Part shown: one piece after another, positions 49,147 through 59,300 of the stretch
Position numbering within the stretch: position 1 is the stretch's first letter
Layout: the number at the start of each line of letters is the position of its first letter
NCBI RefSeq assembly: GCF_042726155.1
Contig: NZ_JBHXHV010000001.1
Location: 620,001-684,000 of the forward strand
Direction of reading: 5' to 3'
DNA: 64,000 bases
Origin: Leucobacter sp042726155
GTDB lineage: Bacteria; Actinomycetota; Actinomycetes; Actinomycetales; Microbacteriaceae
Translations under genes and position numbers: made by a program
The notes under the pieces: generated by a model
What the model was told of the DNA's origin: nothing
What the model saw: only the letters and a program-made list of their open reading frames with translations
Database searches by the model: none

Positions 49147-50980
49147 GGTCGAAGTACGGGTCGGCGGCAAAGGGCACTTGGGTCCACGTGGAGTAAGTGT
49201 CGCTGGCATTGCGGATGTAACGGACTTCGATCACGACGCTGTCGGTGGCATCCCAGTGGATTTGATCATTGACGTACGTTGACGACCACCAGAACCGACC
49301 CTGTGTCTCCATCCGCTCGGCGAGCTCCACTGGCGCATTGCCATTGATAGTGACGCGACTCACAACCGAGCCATTTGGCTCTGAGGTGCCGGCAATAAAA
49401 ACGCCATCACTCGTGCAGCGCGTCCAATTGTTGAGGAATTCGGGGGCGAGCGCCGGGTCTCCGTCGTCGGGAGTGGTGCCGTCAGCATCGGCAGTCGCAC
49501 CGCTGTCTGCGGCGGTATTGCTGTCTGCCGAGGTATTGTCGGCAGCAGTTGAAGCGGCAGCATTCGCGGCTGTGCCAGCGCTGCTTGCCGTCGCGCTAGT
49601 GGCACCGCTCGCTCCGGAATCGCTGGACGTCGTAGCTCCCGCGACGGAAGTGCTCGCATCGGCGACAGAACCAGCAGTCGCGTTGGCACTCGCTTCTGCT
49701 GCGTGAGAAGAGCCGTCAGCTGAGCCAGCGGCCGAGGCCGCAGCATCTGCGGAAACTCCGGTGCCGCCAGTGCCAACGGTGCCGCCCGTAGTGCCGTTCC
49801 CCGGCTCATCGACGGCGGTGCTCGGCACGTCGACCGTGCTCTCGTTGTCGTCGATCGTTTCTTTGGGGGTCTTCGGTTCTGGGGTGCGCTCGCTAGTTCG
49901 CTTGTCCGCTGGTGTGTCGTCAGCTTGAGTGGTCGGCGTGACGAGCGGTTCGGCCGCTACCGCAGGCGTCTCAGCCGGAGCGCTGCCCGATTGCGACATC
50001 CAGATTGCGCCGCCGCCGATGACGAGCGCTGCGGCCGACGCTGCGGCGATGAGCAGGGTTGCAGAGACGCCGCCGAGCACACCCCCGGTCGCCGCGACAG
50101 CCGTGCTGCCGCCAGCTGCTGCGGCTCCGGTTGTCGTGCCGCCACTCGAGGCGCCGGCCGCTCCGCCAGCGAGCGTCGCAGCAGATGCGGGCGCGGCAGC
50201 GCCAAAGTTTCCGAGAAAGCTGAAGGCTGACCCGCCGCCGAGCAAGATGCCGACGAGCGTAAGTGCGAGTTGGCGGTTGAGTACCGCGTACTCCTTGGCC
50301 GCGCGTGCGCAGTCCTCACAGATTTCGAGGTGCGCCTTCACATCGCGGCTCGCGGCAGCGGTCAGCTTGCCACGCTGGTACCGCTGCAGGTTTTCGAGTG
50401 TTACGCGGCAATCGACGTCGCTGAGTTCACGATCGACGTGCGCCTCAACCCAGGCCGACTGCAGTGCTTCGCGGGCGCGCTTCGCGAGAGCAGAAACGCC
50501 GTTCGCCGAGAGGCCGAGAAGTTTCGCGACTTCGCGGGGTGGCATGCCCTCGACTTCGGTGTACCAGAGCACCGACTGCCAGCGCTCGTTCAACGATTCG
50601 AAGGCGCGCGCGGCGGCGTTGCGATCGAACGCACCGTCTTCCCAGGGGCCCGCCTCCGTGAGGTCGGGGACCTGGTCGAGCGTGTCGCTTGTGTCTTCGG
50701 GATTGCGCCAGTGGTCTGCGGCGATGGTCTGCACCGTGCGATACAGGTAAGGGCGGAAGGCACCGTGCGGCCCACGTCCATCAATCACGAGTTCGAGAAT
50801 GCGGAGATAGGCCTCGGAGACAATGTCTTCGGCGTGCGAGGGTGAACCCAGGTGTCGGGCAGCGGTCAACCCGGCGCGACTGTGCCGCTCCCACAGCACT
50901 GCGAACGCAGCTGTGTCTCCGGCACGGGTCGCGTCAAGCAATTCCGCATCGGAAAGTTCGGGGTGCGCTGAACGGGGCAT
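49091..50980 (-). CDS. ECF-type RNA polymerase sigma factor fused to anti-sigma-like, membrane and extracellular domains
   Basis: A 629-residue protein. Residues about 8-70 form sigma region 2 and 120-182 region 4 (EVEGMPPREVAKLLGLSANGVSALAKRAREAL). A zinc-binding anti-sigma motif, HLEICEDC (HxxxCxxC) follows near 220, then one or two transmembrane segments (about 240-258 and 305-325). The rest is a long Ala/Ser/Thr/Gly-rich stretch (about 330-525) and a C-terminal beta-rich domain with two Cys. Start ATG 50980 follows two tandem GAAGAGGAAGACG copies; TTG 51022 is an alternative. Family knowledge: sigma/anti-sigma fusions of this kind occur in actinobacteria (ECF53-like). It is divergent from the three surface-protein genes. 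Confidence 0.82.
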   Translation of the reverse strand: MPRSAHPELSDAELLDATRAGDTAAFAVLWERHSRAGLTAARHLGSPSHAEDIVSEAYLRILELVIDGRGPHGAFRPYLYRTVQTIAADHWRNPEDTSDTLDQVPDLTEAGPWEDGAFDRNAAARAFESLNERWQSVLWYTEVEGMPPREVAKLLGLSANGVSALAKRAREALQSAWVEAHVDRELSDVDCRVTLENLQRYQRGKLTAAASRDVKAHLEICEDCARAAKEYAVLNRQLALTLVGILLGGGSAFSFLGNFGAAAPASAATLAGGAAGASSGGTTTGAAAAGGSTAVAATGGVLGGVSATLLIAAASAAALVIGGGAIWMSQSGSAPAETPAVAAEPLVTPTTQADDTPADKRTSERTPEPKTPKETIDDNESTVDVPSTAVDEPGNGTTGGTVGTGGTGVSADAAASAAGSADGSSHAAEASANATAGSVADASTSVAGATTSSDSGASGATSATASSAGTAANAAASTAADNTSADSNTAADSGATADADGTTPDDGDPALAPEFLNNWTRCTSDGVFIAGTSEPNGSVVSRVTINGNAPVELAERMETQGRFWWSSTYVNDQIHWDATDSVVIEVRYIRNASDTYSTWTQVPFAADPYFDLTGSNDFCAPLVGAPAQD

Positions 50981-50981
50981 C

Positions 50982-51007
50982 CGTCTTCCTCTTCCGTCTT
51001 CCTCTTC
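50982..51007 (-). repeat. Tandem 13-bp repeat containing the ribosome-binding site of the sigma-fusion gene
   Basis: On the minus strand, GAAGAGGAAGACG occurs twice in direct succession right before the ATG, giving two Shine-Dalgarno copies. The other bases of the 303-bp divergent region (50981-51283) are AT-rich (T7/A7 runs), and TACATA at 51243 is a possible -10 for the surface gene. Confidence 0.75.
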
Positions 51008-51283
51008 TAATCGGGCCCCCAAAAAAACGAGAACCCGAACTCGCCGCGTCCCACCGCGGCAATCCCCCTTAGAACTAGTATGCGCTCTTTTCTGCTACAC
51101 GCCGAACATTGGAATTTGGACCCCGATAAAACTTTTTTTAAATCCGCGCGTCACGAAATGGACGATTCGCCGTTTACTGTGCGAGCTCGGCCCTTGCCCT
51201 TTCCCCCCTTTTGTACCCGGGGTGGGGGCCGAGCAACTTATTTACATAGTCACCCAACTCAATTACGCACCTGGAGCAGATCG

Positions 51284-54200
51284 ATGCGACGAAGCCGTCA
51301 ACCAGCACACCGACGTCAATCGACGTATGGTCGAGTCGCTGCGGCGACCCTCGGATTTGCCCTCGCTCTGGGAGGCGCAGTCGCTGTCGCTCCTGCAGCG
51401 CAGGCGACCATTAATTCGCCGAGCGTGAGCTCTACTCCGACGGGGGTGACGAGTGTTGCCCAGACCGCGGGCAAGGCGCGTGGCACCGGCTTGTGGGGGT
51501 ATGCCGGCGACGTGAAGACTCGCGTCTCGGGTTCAGTGTTCTCTTACGGCACAGCCATCAGCCCCGTTGATGGCAGCCTCTGGGTGGCTGACAGCGCGAA
51601 GATCGGATACGGCTCGCTCGCCGTCACGCTCTGCTCGTTCCAGGGTGGTGTCGTCATGGGCACTTCGTGTTACATCGGTGACTCGCGCGTCATGAAGTAT
51701 GACGCCACGGGCACGGATTGGAGCGTCGGCCAGTATCAGGGCAACGGTGCCTATGCTGCAGCTCCCGCGAACAACGCGAACGGTGGCATTGGCGCGAACT
51801 ACCAGTCGCGCGCCAACGCGACCGTGCTGACGGGGTCTACGCTCCCGAACGGCGAGTTCGCCGGCGCCCGCGGTGTCGCGGTGAGCAACACGGGTACGGC
51901 CTGGGTGATGGACTCCGATTACGCGGCAGCTGGCTTCGCAAACACGAAGAAAGCGGTGCGGCTCGTCAACGCCGACGCTACGGAGGGAGCCTCATTCGGC
52001 CAGGCCACGTGGGCTTCGGGAACGGGCTGGACGAACCGCTATGACCCTCAGTCGCTCGACTTCAACGTTGGCGTAGCACGCCAAGACAATGGCAATATGC
52101 TCGTCACGAGCCAGACTCCCGAGCTTCTGAAGGAGTACACCGACGCCGGCACGTTCGTGCGCAACATCTACCTCAATCAGGCTCCGGGCACTGCGTACGC
52201 CGGCGACGCCGGCTATCGCTCGCCCTACGCGGTCGCTGCTGATCCGACGACGCCCGGCAACGACGCGCTCGTGGGCTACATCGATCCGGGCGCGGGCCAG
52301 CAGAGCTTCATCGAACGCATCGACCTCGACTCGTGCACGAGCGAGCCCATCGGAAACCCGACCGGTTCATCGCGGGATCGCTGCACCGTTGTGCAGCGCA
52401 TCGGTCTCGGCACGCTCGCGAACGGCGACGGCGGCTCGAGCTCGTCTCCGGCCGTCACCTTCGCGATCCAGGTTGATCCGCTCACCGGTGATATCTACGT
52501 CGGTCAGCGCTCAGGCGTGTTGCGTGTGTTTGCGGCCGACGGCACGCCGAAGGGTTCGTTCTCGGCCTACGGTGCGGGCACGACCAACGGCCAGGTGCAG
52601 ACGGTGCGCGGCATCGCCTTCGATCAGCGCGGGTTCATGTACGTGACCGTCTCAGAGGGCACAGCATCGACCCGTGTTGAGATCTTCGCTCGGACGCCCG
52701 ACGCGATCACCGGGCTCACGGGCACGTACACATCGGCGGCGAAGACCGAGGCGACGCTGAGCTGGGATGCTCTGGCGACCGGGGTCACCGGTGACGGGCA
52801 ACTGCCTGTGCGCGACTACGTCGTGGAGCAGTCGACCGATGGCGGCGCCTCCTGGAGCGTCGTGAACACTGCGACGAACACCGACGCGACTGCGACGGTC
52901 ACCGGGCTGAACCCCGCGTCTGATTACCAGTTCCGTGTTTCGGCATGGAATGAGGCTGGCAACGGTGATTGGGCGGTAACGCCGCTGGCGCTGCAGCCGT
53001 CAGAAATCTCCGTCGTCAAGTCGGGCAATGGTGTCACGACCGACACCGCGAGCGACGCACTGCAGGTCGCGGCCGGTAGCGATGTCGAATTCAGCTACAC
53101 GATCACGAATGAGGGCGAAGCCGACGTCACCGATATCGAGCTCAACGACAGCGTGCTCGGCGATGTGACGACCGTGGTCGATCCCGCAAACTTCTCCGGC
53201 ACGCTCGCGGGCGGTGAAAGCGTCACCTTCACGGCGTCCGGCCCCGTTGCGGCAGGTCAGTACCAGAACACCGCCACGGCGACGGGCGAGTCTGAGGGGC
53301 AGGCCGTCACGGCCAACGACACCTGGTATGGCTTCGGATACACGACCGGCCTTGAGGTGGCGAAGACCGGCAACGGCGAGGTTGCACAGACCGAGGCCGA
53401 CGCGGTTGACGTTGCAGCAGGTGCCGATGTCGTGTTCAACTACACGGTCACGAACACCGGAAACGTTGTCGCCACCGACGTTGCGCTCGACGATAGCCAG
53501 CTCGGAGCGGTGACCCAGGTGGTCGCTCCCGTTGGATTCGACGGAACGCTCGCGCCGGGCGCGTCTGCGACCTTCACCGCCTCCGGGCCGGTGGCCGCCG
53601 GTGCGTACGTCAACACCGTCGATGCGACCGCGACCTCAGCGGGGGAGACGCTCGCCGCCGAAGATGAGTGGCACGGCTTCGGTATCACCGAGGGGCTCAC
53701 CGTCGTGAAGACCGGCAATGGAGTTGCCACGGCTTCTTCGGCAGCACCGTTCTACACGTCGGCTGACGCAACCGTTGATTTTGAATACACCGTGACGAAC
53801 ACCGGCAATGCCGAGGTCACAGTCAGTAGCGTCGTGGACAGCGTGATTGGAAGGCTGACCGCACCGGCTGGATTTGATGGCACGCTCGCGGCGAATGAGT
53901 CGGTTGTGTACACCGCATCCGGCGCGGTTGGGGCGGGCGCGTACGAGAACACCGTGACCGTCACGACGGCTGACCAGGAGACGGCAACCGACACCTGGTA
54001 CGGCTTCGGTGAGACCGGTGGTCTCACCGTCGTGAAGACGGGCGACAGTGTTAGCAACGACAGTGCAGATGACGCGCACGCTGTCACAGCAGGAACCGAC
54101 GTACCGTTCACCTACACCGTGACGAACGAGAGCAACGCTCCCATGACGGCCGTTGGTGTGACCGATGATCGCATCGGTGCAGCAACGGCCCCGAGCGGAT

Positions 54201-54925
54201 TCGACGGCACCCTCGATGCCGGCGAGCAGGTCATCTTCACGGCGACCGGTCCGATCGCGGCGGGTGACTACACCAACGTCGCAACGGCTTCAGGCGTCGA
54301 CGCCGTCGGTGATGCTCACTCTGAGACCGACGACTGGTTCGGCTTCGGAGTCACCTCGGGGCTCAGCGTCGTAAAGACGGGCGCTGGTGTGCAGGCTCCG
54401 CTCGAGACGGCACCGCTCCACGTGGCCGCCGGTTCGGCGGTTGAGTTCACCTACGAAGTGACGAACACGGGCAACACCGCGGTGGCGCTTTCGTCAGTGG
54501 TTGACAGCGTGCTCGGCACAATTGCCGCACCAGCGGACTTCTCGGGCACGCTCGAGCCGGGCGCGAGTGTGACCTACGCGGCATCGGGCGACATCGCCAA
54601 GGGTGCGTATCGCAACGATGTCGAGGTGGCGGGCACCGAGAGTCTGCTCGGCGGCGACCTGTCTGCAGACGCAGTCTGGTTCGGCTTCGGCGACACGAAG
54701 ACCGATCCGACCGATCCCACGGACCCGACGGATCCGACGGATCCGACCGACCCGACTGATCCGACTGGCCCCGCAACCCCCACAACACCGCCAGCTGCCA
54801 CCGGCACTTCAGGGCTCGCCGTCACCGGCCAGTCCGGCGTGATCGGTATCGCGCTGGGCGGCGCACTGCTCCTCGCATCGGGCGCCGGTGTGCTGCTCGC
54901 ACGACGCAACCGCCGCACGGCCTGA
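51284..54925 (+). CDS. Cell-wall-anchored surface protein with propeller, fibronectin type III and DUF11-like repeats (LAVTG)
   Basis: A 1213-residue exported protein. Signal peptide at residues 1-40 (AAATLGFALALGGAVAVAPAAQA). Residues about 45-470 look like an NHL/beta-propeller region (repeated GTAWVMDSD, GDIYVGQRSGVLRVF). A fibronectin III domain lies at about 474-574. Five repeats of about 110-115 residues follow (575-1139), each starting LxVVKTGxG and ending in WYGFGxT or similar, resembling DUF11/DUF7507. Then come a DPT repeat and the sorting signal LAVTG near 1177, a hydrophobic segment and RRNRR. Start ATG follows GGAG by 8 bases. Anchoring by a class E sortase is inferred; no sortase is present. 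Confidence 0.88.
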   Translation: MRRSRQPAHRRQSTYGRVAAATLGFALALGGAVAVAPAAQATINSPSVSSTPTGVTSVAQTAGKARGTGLWGYAGDVKTRVSGSVFSYGTAISPVDGSLWVADSAKIGYGSLAVTLCSFQGGVVMGTSCYIGDSRVMKYDATGTDWSVGQYQGNGAYAAAPANNANGGIGANYQSRANATVLTGSTLPNGEFAGARGVAVSNTGTAWVMDSDYAAAGFANTKKAVRLVNADATEGASFGQATWASGTGWTNRYDPQSLDFNVGVARQDNGNMLVTSQTPELLKEYTDAGTFVRNIYLNQAPGTAYAGDAGYRSPYAVAADPTTPGNDALVGYIDPGAGQQSFIERIDLDSCTSEPIGNPTGSSRDRCTVVQRIGLGTLANGDGGSSSSPAVTFAIQVDPLTGDIYVGQRSGVLRVFAADGTPKGSFSAYGAGTTNGQVQTVRGIAFDQRGFMYVTVSEGTASTRVEIFARTPDAITGLTGTYTSAAKTEATLSWDALATGVTGDGQLPVRDYVVEQSTDGGASWSVVNTATNTDATATVTGLNPASDYQFRVSAWNEAGNGDWAVTPLALQPSEISVVKSGNGVTTDTASDALQVAAGSDVEFSYTITNEGEADVTDIELNDSVLGDVTTVVDPANFSGTLAGGESVTFTASGPVAAGQYQNTATATGESEGQAVTANDTWYGFGYTTGLEVAKTGNGEVAQTEADAVDVAAGADVVFNYTVTNTGNVVATDVALDDSQLGAVTQVVAPVGFDGTLAPGASATFTASGPVAAGAYVNTVDATATSAGETLAAEDEWHGFGITEGLTVVKTGNGVATASSAAPFYTSADATVDFEYTVTNTGNAEVTVSSVVDSVIGRLTAPAGFDGTLAANESVVYTASGAVGAGAYENTVTVTTADQETATDTWYGFGETGGLTVVKTGDSVSNDSADDAHAVTAGTDVPFTYTVTNESNAPMTAVGVTDDRIGAATAPSGFDGTLDAGEQVIFTATGPIAAGDYTNVATASGVDAVGDAHSETDDWFGFGVTSGLSVVKTGAGVQAPLETAPLHVAAGSAVEFTYEVTNTGNTAVALSSVVDSVLGTIAAPADFSGTLEPGASVTYAASGDIAKGAYRNDVEVAGTESLLGGDLSADAVWFGFGDTKTDPTDPTDPTDPTDPTDPTDPTGPATPTTPPAATGTSGLAVTGQSGVIGIALGGALLLASGAGVLLARRNRRTA

Positions 54926-54947
54926 TCCGGCCGGATCCGCCCGCTCA

Positions 54948-54976
54948 GTGGCCGGGGTGCGAGTCACCCCGGCCAC
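54948..54976 (+). terminator. Hairpin between the first and second surface-protein genes
   Basis: GTGGCCGGGGTG (54948-54959) pairs perfectly with CACCCCGGCCAC (54965-54976). It may reduce read-through, giving less product of downstream genes. Confidence 0.6.
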
Positions 54977-55011
54977 CCACGAACCTCGAATAACAACGAA
55001 GGAAAAGAGAT

Positions 55012-56214
55012 ATGAAACGACGATTGAAGATCGCCGCAGTTCCGGGCATCGCGCTCATCGCGCTGACGCCGTTGCTGTTCGCGCCGGCCGCAAACGCTGC
55101 CGAGACCGACATCTCCGTGGTGTACTCAACGCAGAACAACGTTAACGCTCCGATTGATGGCAGCTACACCGTGCACGGCCGCGTTGGGCAGACCCGCGAC
55201 GACATGCAGGTCAAGTACACGATCGAAAGTGATTCCGTCGCGTTCCCGATTCCGGTGCTGACCTACACGGGCGACTTCACGGCCTCGTCAGAAGCGACCT
55301 ACACGTTCCGCTTCGGATGCGACAGCACCGTCACCGGAAGCGACTGCGCTGCGTACGCGGCTCAGGTAGACGCGATGAACGCGATGGCTGCGTCACTCGA
55401 TGGAAACTCCATCGAGACCTTCACGGACGATGTGACGCCGATCATCCTCGCGTTCGGCGGCAATGTCCCGCCGGGAATCACCGGCACCGTCACCGCGTCT
55501 GTGACCTCAAGTGTTCCCGGAACCGGCCAGCTCGAGTTCTTCCTGCAGGAGGGCACCGCGGCCGACGCTGAGCGCCTCTCGCCGACGGCCGTCACGCCGC
55601 TCTCGATCACGCAGCCCGAGACTACGGCATATTTCTCGACTGCATTCTGCGTCGCTGGACTAGAGAAGTACACCGAAGGCGACACAACGTACACGCCGAC
55701 GAATTATGGTCGTGACTCCTTCGAGGTGCCGTCCGACGAGGTCGACGCGGGAATTCTTCCGGATGATGTGACCCCCGTGGGTGTGGATGTCAATGACATT
55801 CGCTACGCCGTGAGTAACGGTTCGGCAAATGCATCGGGGCTTACCAATGCCGAGCTCGTCGGCTACCTTCTGGATTCTCCTGCTGGGACCTACGACATGG
55901 TGGCGAGCTACACCGCGCCTGACGGTGTGCCCGCGTTGGATATTTACCAGTCGATGGCCGTACTCGGTGCCGACGAGCCTGCGTGCTGGTCAGCGACCAC
56001 CGAGCCCGTTGACCCGGTCGATCCCGTCGATCCGGTGGACCCGGTTGATCCTGTGGATCCTGTTGACCCCGTGGTGAACACGAACCCGTCTACGCCGACT
56101 CAGCTCGCGCAGACGGGCGCCGATCAGGGCACCCTCGCAGGCGTCGGCATCGGCGTCGGCCTGCTCGGTGCGGCGCTGCTCGCCGGCGCCATGCTGCGTC
56201 GACGCGCGGCCTAG
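55012..56214 (+). CDS. Cell-wall-anchored surface protein (LAQTG)
   Basis: A 400-residue exported protein with signal peptide (residues 1-30, ALIALTPLLFAPAANAAE), a beta-rich body of unknown fold (about 30-330), a tandem PVD repeat (about 335-355), then LAQTG near 364, a hydrophobic segment and RRR. SD GAAGGAAAAGAGAT precedes the ATG. It lies 86 bp after the larger surface gene. The domain is not recognised; the arrangement resembles pilin- or fimbria-like shaft subunits of Gram-positives. Confidence 0.82.
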   Translation: MKRRLKIAAVPGIALIALTPLLFAPAANAAETDISVVYSTQNNVNAPIDGSYTVHGRVGQTRDDMQVKYTIESDSVAFPIPVLTYTGDFTASSEATYTFRFGCDSTVTGSDCAAYAAQVDAMNAMAASLDGNSIETFTDDVTPIILAFGGNVPPGITGTVTASVTSSVPGTGQLEFFLQEGTAADAERLSPTAVTPLSITQPETTAYFSTAFCVAGLEKYTEGDTTYTPTNYGRDSFEVPSDEVDAGILPDDVTPVGVDVNDIRYAVSNGSANASGLTNAELVGYLLDSPAGTYDMVASYTAPDGVPALDIYQSMAVLGADEPACWSATTEPVDPVDPVDPVDPVDPVDPVDPVVNTNPSTPTQLAQTGADQGTLAGVGIGVGLLGAALLAGAMLRRRAA

Positions 56215-56234
56215 TTCAGGCCCGATCGAAGTAC

Positions 56235-56272
56235 GACAGGGGTTCGGCGGAATTCACCGCCGAACCCCTGTC
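56235..56272. terminator. Perfect 16-bp hairpin terminator carrying the 7.1-kb repeat core
   Basis: GACAGGGGTTCGGCGG (56235-56250) pairs with CCGCCGAACCCCTGTC (56257-56272). Its core AGGGGTTCGGCG is the motif of the 7104-7445 array. Confidence 0.75.
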
Positions 56273-56348
56273 TCCCCTCACACGTTCATGATCGCGTCTC
56301 AGTGACGATGACGCATTTCTCCTCCGGACCGAAGGAACACCTGTACCC

Positions 56349-59300
56349 ATGAAGCTCACACAACGAGCCGCGATCGCGGCGGGCGTGGCAGTCGGCCTGC
56401 TCGCGGGCATGTTCAGCGTTCCCGCTGTCGCAATGGCCGCGGTAGGAACATTCGACTCAGTGGCCTTCAATCAGGTGGCCGACGGATATTCATTCACAAA
56501 TAATCCGGTTGATGCCAATAATGACAACGACATCGTCGCCGTGCGCGATCGCGTGGGCTTCGAGATTCAGGCGGTAACGTCGGGCGCGGTGAACGGCGCG
56601 ACGATGACTCTGACCAAGCCGAGCTGCTGGGTCTGGGACACCACGGTCGACGCGAACCTCAACTTCAGTAACCTCGGTGGCGTGCAGACGAGCGGCACGG
56701 TCGCGCATCCTGATGCCGACACCATCGTCGTGACCTGGTCTCAGGCCGCGAACGGTGCGGTGCTCACGCAGCCGTTCCACGCCAAGGCGGGCGAAGGCTG
56801 CGCGGACGGGTCAACGTGGACCCCCGAGCTGACCTTCACGGACGACTCGGGATCGCACGTGCTCACTGTGGACGAGATCACCGTGCGCTCGGTCGCGAGC
56901 GCAGACATCTCGCTGTCAGCTCTTGGCTCTCCCGCTCTGCAGGCGTCGGTGTACCTGGGCGGTGCCGAGTTTGGCCCCGGGGGAGCTGGCCCCGCGTGGT
57001 CGCAGCGCTGGGCGGTCAGGCTGCAGCCCGATTCGCTCGCGAAGACCGGCTACGCCGACCCCAACGGCAACATCACCTTCACGGTCGCTTTCTCGGGTCC
57101 GAGATCAGCGTTTCAACTGCCCCGCACCGCGTCGACACAGGTGCCAGTTGGCGGTGGATGTTGGGCATTCGTAGGTCCAAACCCCTACAACAACAACCAG
57201 TACTACCCGTCGAGTTCGACGCAGACGGTCACCATCACGATGAAGAAGAACCCTGCGTGCGAGGCGATGCTCGCGGACCAGGGCAATGTGCTCTACATCG
57301 ACTCTTTCACGCCGCAGAAGGTGCTCGAAGAGGAGTATGGCTGCCAGGCGACGCTCAGCGCTCACGTTTCGGCAGGAAACTGGGTCGATGCGCATGGCCG
57401 CCCCATCACTGATTCGAATCCGAACAACAACAATGCGAGCCGCGCGCTCGCGTGCGCGACCGTCGAATACGGCTACCAGCAGGGCGCTGCCTACTTCACC
57501 CCGAAGGTCGCGGACGCTGACCTTGTCGATGCATACCCGTGGCGCAGCACCGCGCAGCCGGTCGTGCGAACTCCCGCCGCTGGCGAGTGGGCGCTCCACG
57601 CCGACATCAACAACCAGGGCTACATTGGGAAGAACGGCACATTCACGAGCGAGACCGTCTACGTTCCCGAAGAGCCGTCGCTCACGAACGTGACGAGCTT
57701 CCACTTCTGGAGTCCCGCCAAACAGCACCTTGACCTCGACAACATCGACGGGGCCGTGCTCGGCGTCGTAGCGCCCAGCCAGAGCGCTGCGGCCAGCGAT
57801 CCGTCGATGGACACTCGTGCCTTCCCGGCCTCGTCGTACACCGTGCAGTGCACCACCGACTTCACCGGGACAAACTCGGGAGCGGCTCCGACGATGACCT
57901 GGACCGATTGCGCAACGCTCGATCCGGCCCAGATCAGCGGGCTCCGATTCCTCCGCGCTGGCGCCTTTACCGGCGTGAACTTCGGTGCGAACTTCCCGAA
58001 CAACAAGCTGCTGTTCTCGCAGGTGCCGATGATCGCCGTGGGAAATATCGGGGACCGGCTGCCGACCGTGACTCGCTGGATTGCCGACGAGTTCGCGGCG
58101 AAGCCGGCCCGTCAGAATACGGTGACCACCGAGATCATCGGCAATGTGGTGCGGATCGCTAAGGACGTAGCTGAGACGCAGGCGATGCCAGAGGACGAAC
58201 TGCACTACACGATCAAGCCGACGGTGACGGCCGGAGCGGGTACGTTCCTGCCCTATTCGGTCGATGATCTGCGAGTAGTCGACACGCTCGATATCGGCAT
58301 GCTCAGCGTCGACACCAGCGATCTCGATGACTTCTGGGATGTCACCCAGACGCCCGCTGATTTCGGCCCCGACGGGATCCCGTATACCGCCGATGATGTG
58401 AGCGGCATTGTGCTGACCTTCACGCCGAAGGGCGCGGTGCAGACCGACACGGTGCTGCCGCAGATTACCTACTCCGCGAAGCTCGGCGTGCTGCTGCCGC
58501 CGCAGGCGGCACCGTACAACGCCACCGTGAAGAACACCGCAAAGATTGAGTCGACGGGCATGGACCCCGAGGTGGCGGCCGGTGTATCGCCGAAGCGTCA
58601 CTCCGACGTCGCCACGGTGCTCGCGGGCACACCTCAGGCCGCCTTCTTCTCAAAGCAGCTCATCTCCGAGCCGGAGATCGAGGTTGAGGACATTCCGACC
58701 GCGTGGCGCCTCCAGTGGGTCAACTACAACAACTACAGCCTCGGCCAGGGGCGCTTCGTCGACGTTTTCCCGTTCGACGCTGACGGGCGTGGCAGCGAAT
58801 TCAGCGGCACCTCGAAGCTCGCGAGCATCGGGCGGATCGGTTCCGCGAACCAAGCAGACACCGTATTCGAGCTGACCAACGAAGATCCGACCACCATTGG
58901 ATCCGGCACGCAGTGGGAAACAGTGGACCCGAGTGACCCGAGCACGTGGCCACAGAACCCGACCGCGATCCGTGTGACCGTGCTCAATATCGCGGCGAGC
59001 ACGCAGGGTTACGGCGCGGTCGACCTCGGTTTCGAGGTGGATGGTCAGGTCAAGAACGACATCTACTTCAACGACGCATCCGGGACGGTTTACGACCCAG
59101 TGCTGGATCGCACGCTCAACCTCGGCAAGAAAGACGCGGACCCCGTGCGCGTTGTCGCCAGCTCGATCGCCGGGGTCGCGTGGGTAGACCGCAATGCCGA
59201 CGGCATTCGCCAGGATGATGAGGCGCTGCTGCGCAACGTGCCCGTGCACCTGTACCGCGACGGCGACACCACCACGCCATTCCGCACGCTGACCACCGAC

